From: CAZDBA01 sp964503615
GTDB taxonomy: Bacteria > Planctomycetota > Planctomycetia > Pirellulales > Pirellulaceae
Reading direction: 5' to 3'
Assembly: GCA_964503615.1 (NCBI GenBank)
Contig: CAZDBA010000112.1
Coordinates: 1-16,719 of the forward strand
DNA length: 16,719 bases
The notes beneath the pieces are model-generated. The model was given only the letters and a program-made list of their open reading frames with translations. It was not told the origin of the DNA and did not search any database. Both the position numbers and the translations under genes were made by a program. Positions 1 through 13,149 of this stretch are shown in pieces (positions within the stretch are counted from its first letter, which is position 1; every line of letters starts with the position of its first letter).

Positions 1-45
1 GTATGAACATCGCCGCCAAAACCTTTTACTTAATTCCCAACGACT

Positions 46-2127
46 TTAAATCGCAAATCCGTCAACCACTTCTTGCGGAGCCGGGGCGTACCCCAACGGC
101 TCCATCGACGTTCCCGCCCTGCCCTGACTCAAGCTTCGCATCGCGCTGGAGTATCCGAACAATTCGGCCAGCGGCGCGTGGGCACTAATAAAGGTTAGAC
201 CGTTCTGCACGTCGGTGCTCACGATCTGCGAACGGCGTTGATTGAGATCGCTGACAAAGTCGCCATAGAAATCGTCAGGGGTAATGATTTTGAGACTCAT
301 CAGTGGCTCCAGCAACGTGGGGCCTGCTGTTCTGAGTGCTTCTTCAAACGCTTCTCCGGCTGCGATGCTGAATGCCATGTCGTTTGATTCTTCGGTAACC
401 TCGGCGGAAAGCAACGTCACACGGATTTTGGTCAGCGGGAAACTGCCGATCGTTCCGCCCCCATCGCCTCGTCCCTGAATTTCGTTGATCAACGATTCGG
501 TAATCTCCGGGGTCAACGTCCCCGGCGTAATCATGTTGAGAATCTTGACGCCCGCTTCGACTTTGTCATCGGGCTCCATTCGCAATTTCAATTTCGCGAA
601 CAACTGCTGACCAGCGACTAAACGATGGCACTCGCCAGTGACTTCGACTGTATTGTTGATCGTCTCGCGATACGAAACGCGAGGCGGGAAAACTTTTACG
701 TTCAGATTGAAATCGCGTAGCAGGCGGTTCTTGATGATCTCCAGATGCAATTCGCCCATGCCGGAAATCAAAGTCTGTCCGGTTTCTTCTTTGATCTTGG
801 CCTTGAAAGTAGGATCCTGCCGCTTCAACATTTCGAGGACTTCTTCCAGCTTCTTCCTGTCAGCCGTCGTCTCCGGTTCGATCGCCATCTCAATGACCGT
901 TTCAGGAAACTCAATCGATTCAAGCAGGATCGGAGCCTTGGTATCGCAAATTGTATCACCCGTAACAGCAAATCTCGGTCCGATCAAACCGACGATGTCT
1001 CCCGCCGAAACAGAATCAACCTGTCCCTTGGCGTCTTTTTTCTGCGCATTGATCTGCCACAGTTGCGCTACGTTTTCTTTCTTCTTCTGTCCCGGACAAT
1101 CGACGCGACTGTTTGACTTGAGCTCGCCCGAGTAAACGCGGATCCAGCAGAAATCGCCTGTCTTCATTGGCTGAATTTTGAACACCAAACCGCAGAACGG
1201 TTCTTTGGTATCCGGCTTACGAATCTCGGTCTGAGTTTCCTTTTTAGGATTCACCCCTTCGACAGGTGGACGGTCCAGTGGGCTAGGCAAGTAGTACTTC
1301 ACCGAATCCAACACACCTTGCACACCCATGCCATGTAACGCTGAACCACAAATCACTGGCTGGATCATCCGCTCCAACGTTGCGTTGCGAACCACTTCAC
1401 GAATCAACTCGTTCGGAATCGGTTTCTCTTCCATGGCAACCGTCATCAATTCGTCACTGTACTCACAGAGCGATTCGATCATGATTTGACGAGCGAATTC
1501 CGCTTCTTCCTGCAACTCCTCAGGAATCGGTGACTCTTTGATTTTTTTGCCTTCTTCCTCGAACGTCTGATACTTCATCTTGATCAGATCGATCACAGCA
1601 CGGAATGGGCTGTCTACATGTTGAGGCCCCAGCCCGACAGGCATTTGGATCGGGAGTGGGTTCCCTCCAAGCCGCTGTCGAATCTCATCCAGAATTCGAT
1701 CAAATCCTGCGCCCTCGCGATCGAGTTTATTGATAAAGCAGACGCGTGGCACGTTGTATTTATCGGCCTGCCGCCAAACGGTTTCACTTTGCGCCTCGAC
1801 ACCCTCTCGCGCACTAAATACGACGACGGCTCCGTCCAGAACTCTCAGGCTTCGTTCAACCTCAGCTGTAAAATCGACGTGGCCCGGTGTGTCGATCAAG
1901 TTGATATCGATATCTTTCCACTTGAACGTCACACACGCTGAGTAAATTGTAATCCCACGGTCCTGCTCCTCTTCGTCGGTGTCCGTTTTGGTCGTTCCTT
2001 TGTCCACACCTCCAGCGCGGTGGATCGCTCCACTGACAAAAAGCATTTTCTCAGTCACCGTCGTCTTGCCCGCATCGATGTGAGCAATGATTCCGATGTT
2101 TCGAAGTAAATTCAGTTTCCTGGCCAT
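46..2127 (-). CDS. fusA: Elongation factor G family GTPase, EF-G2 or recycling-like
   Basis: EF-G proteins are ribosome-bound GTPases for translocation and/or ribosome recycling. The product has 693 residues, the normal EF-G length. GTPase motifs are AHIDAGKT (15-22), switch I DRGITI (56-61), DTPGH (79-83), NKLD (133-136) and GSAL (261-264). Domains II-V follow, including GMGELHLEI and the C-terminal LAELFGYSSAMRSLSQGRA. Domain IV reads GECHRLVAGQQLFAKLKL at about residues 498-515, where translocating EF-G normally has a SGGRGQYG-type loop; that loop is missing. The G5 region reads GSALHGMGVQ rather than GSAFKNKGVQ. Both traits recall mitochondrial EF-G2 and the spd-type EF-G2 of spirochaetes and planctomycetes. 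The start is the ATG at 2127 without a clear Shine-Dalgarno sequence. The gene is separated from rpsG by a terminator. The family is certain, the subtype probable. Confidence 0.93.
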   Translation of the reverse strand: MARKLNLLRNIGIIAHIDAGKTTVTEKMLFVSGAIHRAGGVDKGTTKTDTDEEEQDRGITIYSACVTFKWKDIDINLIDTPGHVDFTAEVERSLRVLDGAVVVFSAREGVEAQSETVWRQADKYNVPRVCFINKLDREGAGFDRILDEIRQRLGGNPLPIQMPVGLGPQHVDSPFRAVIDLIKMKYQTFEEEGKKIKESPIPEELQEEAEFARQIMIESLCEYSDELMTVAMEEKPIPNELIREVVRNATLERMIQPVICGSALHGMGVQGVLDSVKYYLPSPLDRPPVEGVNPKKETQTEIRKPDTKEPFCGLVFKIQPMKTGDFCWIRVYSGELKSNSRVDCPGQKKKENVAQLWQINAQKKDAKGQVDSVSAGDIVGLIGPRFAVTGDTICDTKAPILLESIEFPETVIEMAIEPETTADRKKLEEVLEMLKRQDPTFKAKIKEETGQTLISGMGELHLEIIKNRLLRDFNLNVKVFPPRVSYRETINNTVEVTGECHRLVAGQQLFAKLKLRMEPDDKVEAGVKILNMITPGTLTPEITESLINEIQGRGDGGGTIGSFPLTKIRVTLLSAEVTEESNDMAFSIAAGEAFEEALRTAGPTLLEPLMSLKIITPDDFYGDFVSDLNQRRSQIVSTDVQNGLTFISAHAPLAELFGYSSAMRSLSQGRAGTSMEPLGYAPAPQEVVDGFAI

Positions 2128-2245
2128 GATGATTCACAGTCACCAAGCGACCATGTAGGTTCGCTGGCTATCGGGTTAGAGTTCGCAAATTGGAAATGTG
2201 TTCTATGAGGTTTAGATTTGGGCTTTGGCTCGGTTGGTTACCTTG

Positions 2246-2310
2246 TCAAAACCGGCCCTGAAAACCGGCCCTGTCAAAACCGGCGGCTAGCGCCTTGCCG
2301 CTCACTGGTT
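2246..2310. repeat. Tandem and dispersed-type repeat element upstream of fusA
   Basis: AAAACCGGCCCTG occurs twice in perfect tandem (2248-2260 and 2261-2273), and a third AAAACCGGC follows at 2276-2284. This continues into GGCGGCTAGCGCCTTGCCGC, which contains a short GGCG/CGCC hairpin. The direct repeat GGTTGGTT flanks the element (about 2232-2239 and 2313-2320), and TTGGAAATGT recurs at 2190-2199 and 2319-2328. I associate the CTAGCGCCTTGCCGCTCA-like part with repeats scattered through Pirellulaceae intergenic regions, from memory. On the minus strand it contains two TTGACA boxes with no good -10. The rest of the 2128-2351 spacer holds no gene; the fusA promoter must lie here or further upstream. 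Confidence 0.65.
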
Positions 2311-2351
2311 AAGGTTGGTTGGAAATGTTTAGTCAAAAGTATATCAGCGCA

Positions 2352-2397
2352 TAAAAAAACCGCTTTGTATTTCGCGCAGTAGCGCACAAAGCGGTTT
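2352..2397 (-). terminator. Strong intrinsic terminator after rpsG
   Basis: A perfect 12-bp stem, AAACCGCTTTGT (2357-2368) with ACAAAGCGGTTT (2386-2397), encloses a smaller GCGC/GCGC hairpin (2374-2377 and 2382-2385). In the minus-strand transcript the stem runs directly into a U-tract of seven (2359-2353). It begins ten bases after the rpsG stop. Confidence 0.9.
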
Positions 2398-2407
2398 CGA
2401 TGTTTTT

Positions 2408-2878
2408 CTACCAGGCAAAGTGTGCGAACGCTTTGTTCGCTTCTGCCATACGGTGGGTGTTTTCTCGTTTGGTCATCGCTGCACCTTCTTTGTTGTAGGC
2501 AGCAGCCAACTCGTCGGCCAATTTCAAATGAGTCGGACGACCCTTCTTGTCGCGGACTGCGATCAAGACCCAACGAATCGCCAAAGAGGTCTGACGAGCT
2601 CGGTTGACTTGCATCGGAACCTGATACGAAGCACCACCGACACGCTTGGAGCGGACTTCGATCTGTGGTTTGACGTTCTCCAAGGCGGTTTCGAACAAAG
2701 CAATCTGTTCTTCACCCGGGATCCGTTTGCCAAGTTCTTCCAACGCACCGTAGAAGACACGCTGCGCAGTAGATTTCTTTCCATCGCTCATCAAGCAGTT
2801 GATGAACTTGCTGGCAAGAACGGAACCAAACTTGGGATCCGGTTTAAGTTGTGACTTGCTGGATGTAATACGACCCAT
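2408..2878 (-). CDS. rpsG: Small-subunit ribosomal protein S7
   Basis: S7 nucleates assembly of the 30S head and contacts tRNA at the E site. The product has 156 residues, the standard length. Landmarks are the basic N-terminus with DPKFGSVLASKFINCLMSDG, the EVRSKRVGGASYQVPMQVN beta-hairpin region around residues 73-93, ALEELGKRIPGEE, and the C-terminal KRENTHRMAEANKAFAHFAW. The start is the ATG at 2878; the upstream sequence has only a purine-rich GAAAGAA. It follows rpsL at 97 nt and is closed ten bases after its stop by a strong intrinsic terminator, so it is probably the last gene of its transcript. Confidence 0.98.
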   Translation of the reverse strand: MGRITSSKSQLKPDPKFGSVLASKFINCLMSDGKKSTAQRVFYGALEELGKRIPGEEQIALFETALENVKPQIEVRSKRVGGASYQVPMQVNRARQTSLAIRWVLIAVRDKKGRPTHLKLADELAAAYNKEGAAMTKRENTHRMAEANKAFAHFAW

Positions 2879-2896
2879 TGTGTTTCTTTCGTCTGG

Positions 2897-2946
2897 CTCA
2901 ATTTCTTATCATTGAGACCGCTTTAAAATTTTGTTAACTCAATTTC
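2897..2946 (-). promoter_or_regulatory. Alternative hairpins in the rpsL-rpsG gap, candidate S7 control site
   Basis: CTCAATTTC occurs at 2897-2905 and again at 2938-2946. ATTGAG at 2911-2916 is complementary to the CTCAAT part of both, so two mutually exclusive hairpins can form just before rpsG. In E. coli, S7 binds the similarly sized S12-S7 intercistronic mRNA to repress translation. A matching role here is inferred from position and structure, not from sequence identity. Confidence 0.35.
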
Positions 2947-2975
2947 AATACAGGCCGCCATGCGACCGATTCAGG

Positions 2976-3344
2976 TTAGCCCTTCTTGGCTCCGTAACGA
3001 CTTCGAGACTGCTTACGGTTTTCAACACCCAAAGTATCCTGGGCACCGCGAACAACCTGATAACGAACACCGGGCAGATCGCGAACACGACCACCACGAA
3101 CGAGAACGATCGAGTGCTCCTGAAGATTGTGGCCTTCGCCTGGAATGTAAACCGTTACTTCTTTGCCGTTAGACAAACGCACACGAGTGATCTTTCGCAG
3201 CGCAGAGTTTGGCTTCTTAGGCGTCATCGTACGCACTTGCAAACACACACCCTGCTTTTGAGGACAACGGTCCAAGACAGGAGCTTTTGTAAATTTTCGT
3301 TTCGACTTACGTCGTTTGCGTACAAGCTGGTTAATTGTCGGCAT
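2976..3344 (-). CDS. rpsL: Small-subunit ribosomal protein S12
   Basis: S12 lies at the decoding centre and affects accuracy and streptomycin response. The 122-residue product has the expected length and near-invariant segments: MPTINQLVRK at the start, MTPKKPNSALRK with Lys43, YIPGEGHNLQEHS, and GGRVRDLPGVRY. Position 88 is Arg (codon CGC) where E. coli and most bacteria have Lys. Asp89, the residue methylthiolated by RimO in E. coli, is kept. The C-terminus carries NRKQSRSRYGAKKG. The start is the ATG at 3344. The gene lies 157 nt after rpoC and 97 nt before rpsG, and a promoter-like site precedes it. Confidence 0.98.
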   Translation of the reverse strand: MPTINQLVRKRRKSKRKFTKAPVLDRCPQKQGVCLQVRTMTPKKPNSALRKITRVRLSNGKEVTVYIPGEGHNLQEHSIVLVRGGRVRDLPGVRYQVVRGAQDTLGVENRKQSRSRYGAKKG

Positions 3345-3346
3345 GC

Positions 3347-3359
3347 GTTTACCGTAAAC
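3347..3359 (-). promoter_or_regulatory. Palindrome in place of the rpsL ribosome-binding site
   Basis: GTTTACCGTAAAC is a perfect 6-bp dyad around one base, ending two bases before the rpsL start codon. No Shine-Dalgarno sequence is seen in the usual place. Its TTACGG core also occurs in the 3408-3421 palindrome. It could be an operator or a start-proximal RNA hairpin; the role is unknown. Confidence 0.4.
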
Positions 3360-3412
3360 TCTCTATTGATTATTCAATTTTCAAATGTCTGCGTCTAATG
3401 CGAAGTCCCGTA

Positions 3413-3440
3413 AAATTACGGTTTTAATGGCAAATGTCAA
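3413..3440 (-). promoter_or_regulatory. Predicted promoter for rpsL-rpsG
   Basis: A perfect -35 box TTGACA (3440-3435) is followed, after 16 nt, by TAATTT (3418-3413), a weak -10 match (3 of 6). The -10 lies inside the palindrome CCGTAAAATTACGG at 3408-3421, which could act as an operator. Transcription from here would give a leader of about 60 nt before rpsL. Confidence 0.45.
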
Positions 3441-3476
3441 CCTCTAAAACGCATTTCGCGCCAGCCGACATTTGCC
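3429..3476 (-). repeat. Inverted repeat between rpoC and rpsL
   Basis: GGCAAATGTC at 3429-3438 is perfectly complementary to GACATTTGCC at 3467-3476, with a 28-nt loop. The core CAAATGTC occurs again at 3382-3389. The transcript after the second arm (ATTAAAACC) is not U rich, so this is a poor intrinsic terminator. One arm overlaps the -35 box of the predicted rpsL promoter, so a protein-binding site is an alternative. No other terminator for rpoC is visible. Confidence 0.55.
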
Positions 3477-3501
3477 CATGACCTCACCTTGGCCAAAAAC
3501 C

Positions 3502-9291
<5,790 letters not shown>

Positions 9292-9297
9292 CACCTG

Positions 9298-9304
9298 CTC
9301 CTTT
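9298..9304 (-). promoter_or_regulatory. Ribosome-binding site that fixes the rpoC start
   Basis: AAAGGAG lies six bases before the ATG at 9291, near-ideal in sequence and spacing. This supports the ATG at 9291 over the TTG at 9357, which has no such site and would place a GC-rich hairpin inside the coding region. Confidence 0.85.
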
Positions 9305-9328
9305 GTTGTTTTGAACCTTGATTTGTAA

Positions 9329-9409
9329 ACTTGCCGCTGACGAGCAGCGGCACTCAAGTGGTTGGAGAAAGCCCAACCAGCCTCGGCCTCTTCCGGAAAT
9401 CAATCCGGA
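9329..9409 (-). other. Three consecutive hairpins between rpoB and rpoC
   Basis: The 120-nt rpoB-rpoC gap holds three hairpins in a row. The first is TCCGGA at 9392-9397 with TCCGGA at 9404-9409. The second is GGTTGG at 9360-9365 with CCAACC at 9373-9378. The third is GCCGCTG at 9333-9339 with CAGCGGC at 9345-9351, extended by ACTT/AAGT at 9329-9332 and 9356-9359. None is followed by a U-tract, so termination is unlikely. The block ends 25 nt before the rpoC ribosome-binding site. The third hairpin resembles short GC-rich repeats found between genes in Pirellulaceae, though that is recollection. Confidence 0.6.
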
Positions 9410-9411
9410 TA

Positions 9412-12400
9412 CTAGCCGCGGCGTTTTTCCAATTGCATGTTCAATGCCAAACCGCGAATCTCGTTGGTCAAGACGTCGAAACTGGCAGGCGTGCCAGCCT
9501 CAAGCGTGTTTTCGCCTTTGACCATCGACTCGTAAATCTTGGTACGACCTTCAACGTCATCACTCTTGACCGTCAACAATTCCTGCAAGATGTAAGCCGC
9601 TCCGTAGGCTTCCAAAGCCCAAACTTCCATCTCTCCGAAACGCTGACCGCCGAAGCGAGCCTTACCACCCAACGGCTGTTGAGTAATCAACGAGTAAGGT
9701 CCGGTACTACGTGCGTGAACCTTGTCATCAACCAAGTGATGCAGTTTCAGCATGTAGATGTAACCCACTGTCGTTTCCTGTCCGAGTCGCTCGCCGGTTC
9801 GACCATCGTGCAGATAAACTTTTCCGCATCCTGGCAAACCCGCTTCTTCCAGACACTTGTTGATCTCTTGCTCGGAGGCTCCATCGAAAACAGGAGTGAT
9901 CGCCTGGAAGCCCATCTTGGAGCCGGCCCAACCGAGGTGCGTTTCCAAAATCTGACCCACGTTCATACGTGAAGGTACACCTAGCGGATTGAGCAAGATC
10001 TCGACGGGAGTTCCATCTTCCAAAAACGGCATGTCCTCGACCGGGAGGATCTTTGAGATCACACCCTTGTTACCGTGTCGACCGGCCATCTTGTCACCAA
10101 CAGAGATCGTACGCTTAGTCGCGATGTAGACTTTGACCATCTGCAACACGCCGCTACGAAGTTCATCACCCCGCTTCATACTGTTAACAGTACGGTCACG
10201 ATCGTCGATCGCTTTCTCAATCTGTGGCCAGTGCTCCTTATAAAGCGTCTCAACGTCTTTGATCCGCGATTCGCTTTTGAGCTTGCTCGTCACAGTCGTC
10301 AAACGGAACGCACATGCTTTTTCCGCAATGAACTTTGTGTTCTGGTCGCGAGTCAAAGGCATCTCGTCTTCGTCGTTAAGCGTTTTTCCGATTACGCCTT
10401 CGATAGCTGACACCAATTCAGAGAAAACGTTCGCGATATTATCGTTACCTTCGTTTTCCGCTGCTTTCAGGTCTTTCTCGAATACTTTTCGCTCTTCGTC
10501 TGATAGCGACATACGACGTGAGAACCGCTGTGTGTCGATCACGATCCCCTCGATGCCCGAGGAAACCTCAAGCGAGTCGTTCTTCACGTCTTCGCCCGCA
10601 CGACCGAAAATCGCGTGCAACAGCTTTTCTTCCGGCGTCAGTTCTGTCTTCGACTTTGGAGAGACTTTACCGACGAGAATATCGCCCGGCTTGACATAAG
10701 TTCCCACCTGAACGATTCCTGTTTCGTCCAGATTTCGCAGAGCTTTCTCGCTGACGTTAGGAATGTCGCGAGTAAATTCCTCACGGCCCAATTTCGTCTC
10801 GCGGATCTCGACGTCGTACTCTTCGATGTGGATCGAAGTGTAAGTGTCTTTCTTGACCAACTGCTCGCTGATAATGATCGCGTCTTCGAAGTTATATCCA
10901 TCGAACGACATAAACCCGACCAGTACGTTTCGGCCCAGTGCCAACTCGCCGTTATGAGTCGCAGCACCATCGGCCAACACATCCCCTTTGGCAACTTTGT
11001 CACCCAAGTTGATGATCGGTCGCTGATTGAGGCAAGTTCGCTCGTTAAGCCCGACATACTTTTTCAAAGGATAAACGTCGCTACCCACTTCGATACGAAG
11101 CGAATCCACGTAGGTGACTTTTCCGGCTCGTCGAGCTCGGACCACCATGCTGGAGTTTTCGGCGATCGCCTTTTCCATTCCGGTACCCACGATCGGTGGT
11201 TCGGCGACCAAAAGCGGAACCGCTTGTCGCTGCATGTTCGAACCCATCAAAGCACGGTTCGCATCATCATGCTCAAGGAACGGAATCAAACCGGCCGAAA
11301 CACCGACCATCTGCGAAGGTGCGATGTCGATATACTCAACGTCGTTTGGATCGGTCAATTCAAAGTCACCACGACGACGTGCGATCACGTTGCCAGCAAG
11401 CGCTTTCTCACCAACGATCTCACCGTTTTCAACACGTGTATCAGCGGGACAAACGGAGGCTTCGCCTTCTTCGTCCGCTCGCAGCCAACAAATGTTGTCA
11501 GTGATCTTTCCTTTTTTGACTTCCGCGTAGGGAGTCACGAGGAAACCGTAATCATCCACGCTGGCGTAAATCGCCAAACTGGAAATCAATCCAATGTTCG
11601 TACCTTCGGGAGTCTCAATCGGACAAATTCGACCGTAGTGAGAAATGTGAACATCACGAACTTCGAAACCGGCTCGTTTTCGATTCAGACCACCTGGACC
11701 AAGAGCAGACAGACGCCGCTCGTGGGTCAATTGCGACAACGGGTTCGTTTGGTCAACGACCTGAGACAACTCACCACGACCAAAGAAGTAGTCGATCGCT
11801 GCGGAAACCGATTTCGGATTCACCAAGCTGCGAGGTGTCATGTCCTCTTGGTCTTTAAGACTCATCCGCTCCTGAACGGTTCGACGAAGCTTCAAAAAGC
11901 CCTTACGAAGCTCGTCCGCTGCCAGCTCGTCGATCGTACGCAAACGACGATTGCCCAAGTGGTCAATATCGTCAACATGAGCGTCATTGCCGGGAGAAGA
12001 AAGAGCCAACAGATATCGGATCGAAGCGAGGATGTCCTCTGGACGTAGAGTCATCTCTTTTTCGCTGACACCTAAATCGAGTTTTCGGTTGATACGAAAA
12101 CGACCGACTTGTCCAAGTCGGTAACGATTGGAATCGTAGAACTTTTCCTTGAACAACGTGCGAGCTTTTTCAAGCGCGGGAGGGTTACCCGGACGCAAAC
12201 GCTGATAGATCGCAAGCAACGCACCTTCGTGAGACGAAGTTTTGTCATCACGAATCGCGTTGAAGATCAACTCGTTTCGCGGGGCGTCCATGATCTCCAG
12301 GACTTTAACGCCCGAGGTCACGATAATCTCCGCTTTCTCTTCGGAAATCCGCTCGCCAGCATCAACAATCAACTCACCTGGTCGATTAGAATTGGCGGGG

Positions 12401-13149
12401 TAGACAACATCGTCGACGGCGTACTTACCTTCCAATTTCTTGGCGCTGCGGCGATCGACGACCTTAACTTTTTTGGTCTCGTAGAACAGTCGAATCAGGG
12501 CTGCATCTTCGCCGTACTTGGGTGTCATCGCGCGAAGCAACGTCATGGCTGAGAATTTACCACTCTGGTCGATACGAACAGTGATCGAATCCTTCTTGGT
12601 AACATTCAGTTCGATCCAGCTTCCACGCTCGGGAATTACTCGACAGCTGGCCAACAAACGATTCGAAGTCGTTCCATCGGTCGCGCGAACAAAGTCGATT
12701 CCGGGGCTACGGTGCAACTGGCTAACAACAACACGCTCCGCACCATTGATGATGAACTCGCCACCACCCATCATGATCGGAATATCGCCGAGGAAAACTT
12801 CTTCTTCGACGGGCTGCTCTTTTTCCAATCGAAGCCAAACACGAAACGGTTGACCGTAGGTCAAACGCAACTGACGGCACTCTTCAGGCGTGTAACGAGG
12901 CTTGCCCAATTCATAGCGCACGTAACTCAATGCGAGTGAGCCATCATAGCTTTGGATCGGAAAAATCTCTTTCAAGACACCTTCGATGCCATGGTCTTTT
13001 CGCTTCTCAGGTTCAGCATCTAACTGAAGGAAATTGGCGTAGCTCGCTGTTTGGATTTTTGTTAAATCCTTGGGCAATTGATACTCACGACCAGTTCCGA
13101 ACTTGCGGACAGTTTCCCAAGTCAGTCTTCGTTCTTTTGTTATCGCCAT
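9412..13149 (-). CDS. rpoB: DNA-directed RNA polymerase subunit beta
   Basis: RpoB forms one pincer of the polymerase and half of the active site. The product has 1245 residues, within the bacterial range though shorter than E. coli (1342). The rifampicin-pocket region starts at about residue 461 (LSQVVDQTNPLSQLTHERRL). Q463, D466, H476, R479 and S481 match E. coli Q513, D516, H526, R529 and S531; position 468 is Thr where E. coli has N518. The ICPIETPEGTNIGL segment follows. The two active-site lysines lie in GDKMAGRHGNKG, K1020 and K1028. The C-terminal part contains GGKARFGGQRFGEMEVWALE and ends in QLEKRRG. The charged helical stretch around KVFEKDLKAAENEGNDN corresponds to the lineage insertion region upstream of the active-site lysines. 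The start is the ATG at 13149 with GGAG upstream. Confidence 0.99.
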   Translation of the reverse strand: MAITKERRLTWETVRKFGTGREYQLPKDLTKIQTASYANFLQLDAEPEKRKDHGIEGVLKEIFPIQSYDGSLALSYVRYELGKPRYTPEECRQLRLTYGQPFRVWLRLEKEQPVEEEVFLGDIPIMMGGGEFIINGAERVVVSQLHRSPGIDFVRATDGTTSNRLLASCRVIPERGSWIELNVTKKDSITVRIDQSGKFSAMTLLRAMTPKYGEDAALIRLFYETKKVKVVDRRSAKKLEGKYAVDDVVYPANSNRPGELIVDAGERISEEKAEIIVTSGVKVLEIMDAPRNELIFNAIRDDKTSSHEGALLAIYQRLRPGNPPALEKARTLFKEKFYDSNRYRLGQVGRFRINRKLDLGVSEKEMTLRPEDILASIRYLLALSSPGNDAHVDDIDHLGNRRLRTIDELAADELRKGFLKLRRTVQERMSLKDQEDMTPRSLVNPKSVSAAIDYFFGRGELSQVVDQTNPLSQLTHERRLSALGPGGLNRKRAGFEVRDVHISHYGRICPIETPEGTNIGLISSLAIYASVDDYGFLVTPYAEVKKGKITDNICWLRADEEGEASVCPADTRVENGEIVGEKALAGNVIARRRGDFELTDPNDVEYIDIAPSQMVGVSAGLIPFLEHDDANRALMGSNMQRQAVPLLVAEPPIVGTGMEKAIAENSSMVVRARRAGKVTYVDSLRIEVGSDVYPLKKYVGLNERTCLNQRPIINLGDKVAKGDVLADGAATHNGELALGRNVLVGFMSFDGYNFEDAIIISEQLVKKDTYTSIHIEEYDVEIRETKLGREEFTRDIPNVSEKALRNLDETGIVQVGTYVKPGDILVGKVSPKSKTELTPEEKLLHAIFGRAGEDVKNDSLEVSSGIEGIVIDTQRFSRRMSLSDEERKVFEKDLKAAENEGNDNIANVFSELVSAIEGVIGKTLNDEDEMPLTRDQNTKFIAEKACAFRLTTVTSKLKSESRIKDVETLYKEHWPQIEKAIDDRDRTVNSMKRGDELRSGVLQMVKVYIATKRTISVGDKMAGRHGNKGVISKILPVEDMPFLEDGTPVEILLNPLGVPSRMNVGQILETHLGWAGSKMGFQAITPVFDGASEQEINKCLEEAGLPGCGKVYLHDGRTGERLGQETTVGYIYMLKLHHLVDDKVHARSTGPYSLITQQPLGGKARFGGQRFGEMEVWALEAYGAAYILQELLTVKSDDVEGRTKIYESMVKGENTLEAGTPASFDVLTNEIRGLALNMQLEKRRG

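Noticed and set aside
1..45. Possible terminator or gene after fusA
   Set aside because: Only 45 bases are available and they show no hairpin or ribosome-binding site; the small plus-strand frame starting at base 3 is antisense to fusA.
3429..3476. Intrinsic terminator for rpoC
   Set aside because: The 10-bp inverted repeat has a 28-nt loop and no following U-tract, so it is listed as an inverted repeat only.
10615..12048. Open frame of 477 codons on the plus strand
   Set aside because: It lies wholly antisense to conserved rpoB codons, has no recognisable motifs, and reflects the codon bias of the real gene.
12570..13149. Loss of rifampicin or catalytic residues in RpoB
   Set aside because: The key pocket residues and both active-site lysines are present. 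The Thr at the E. coli N518 position is, as I recall, also common in other phyla.
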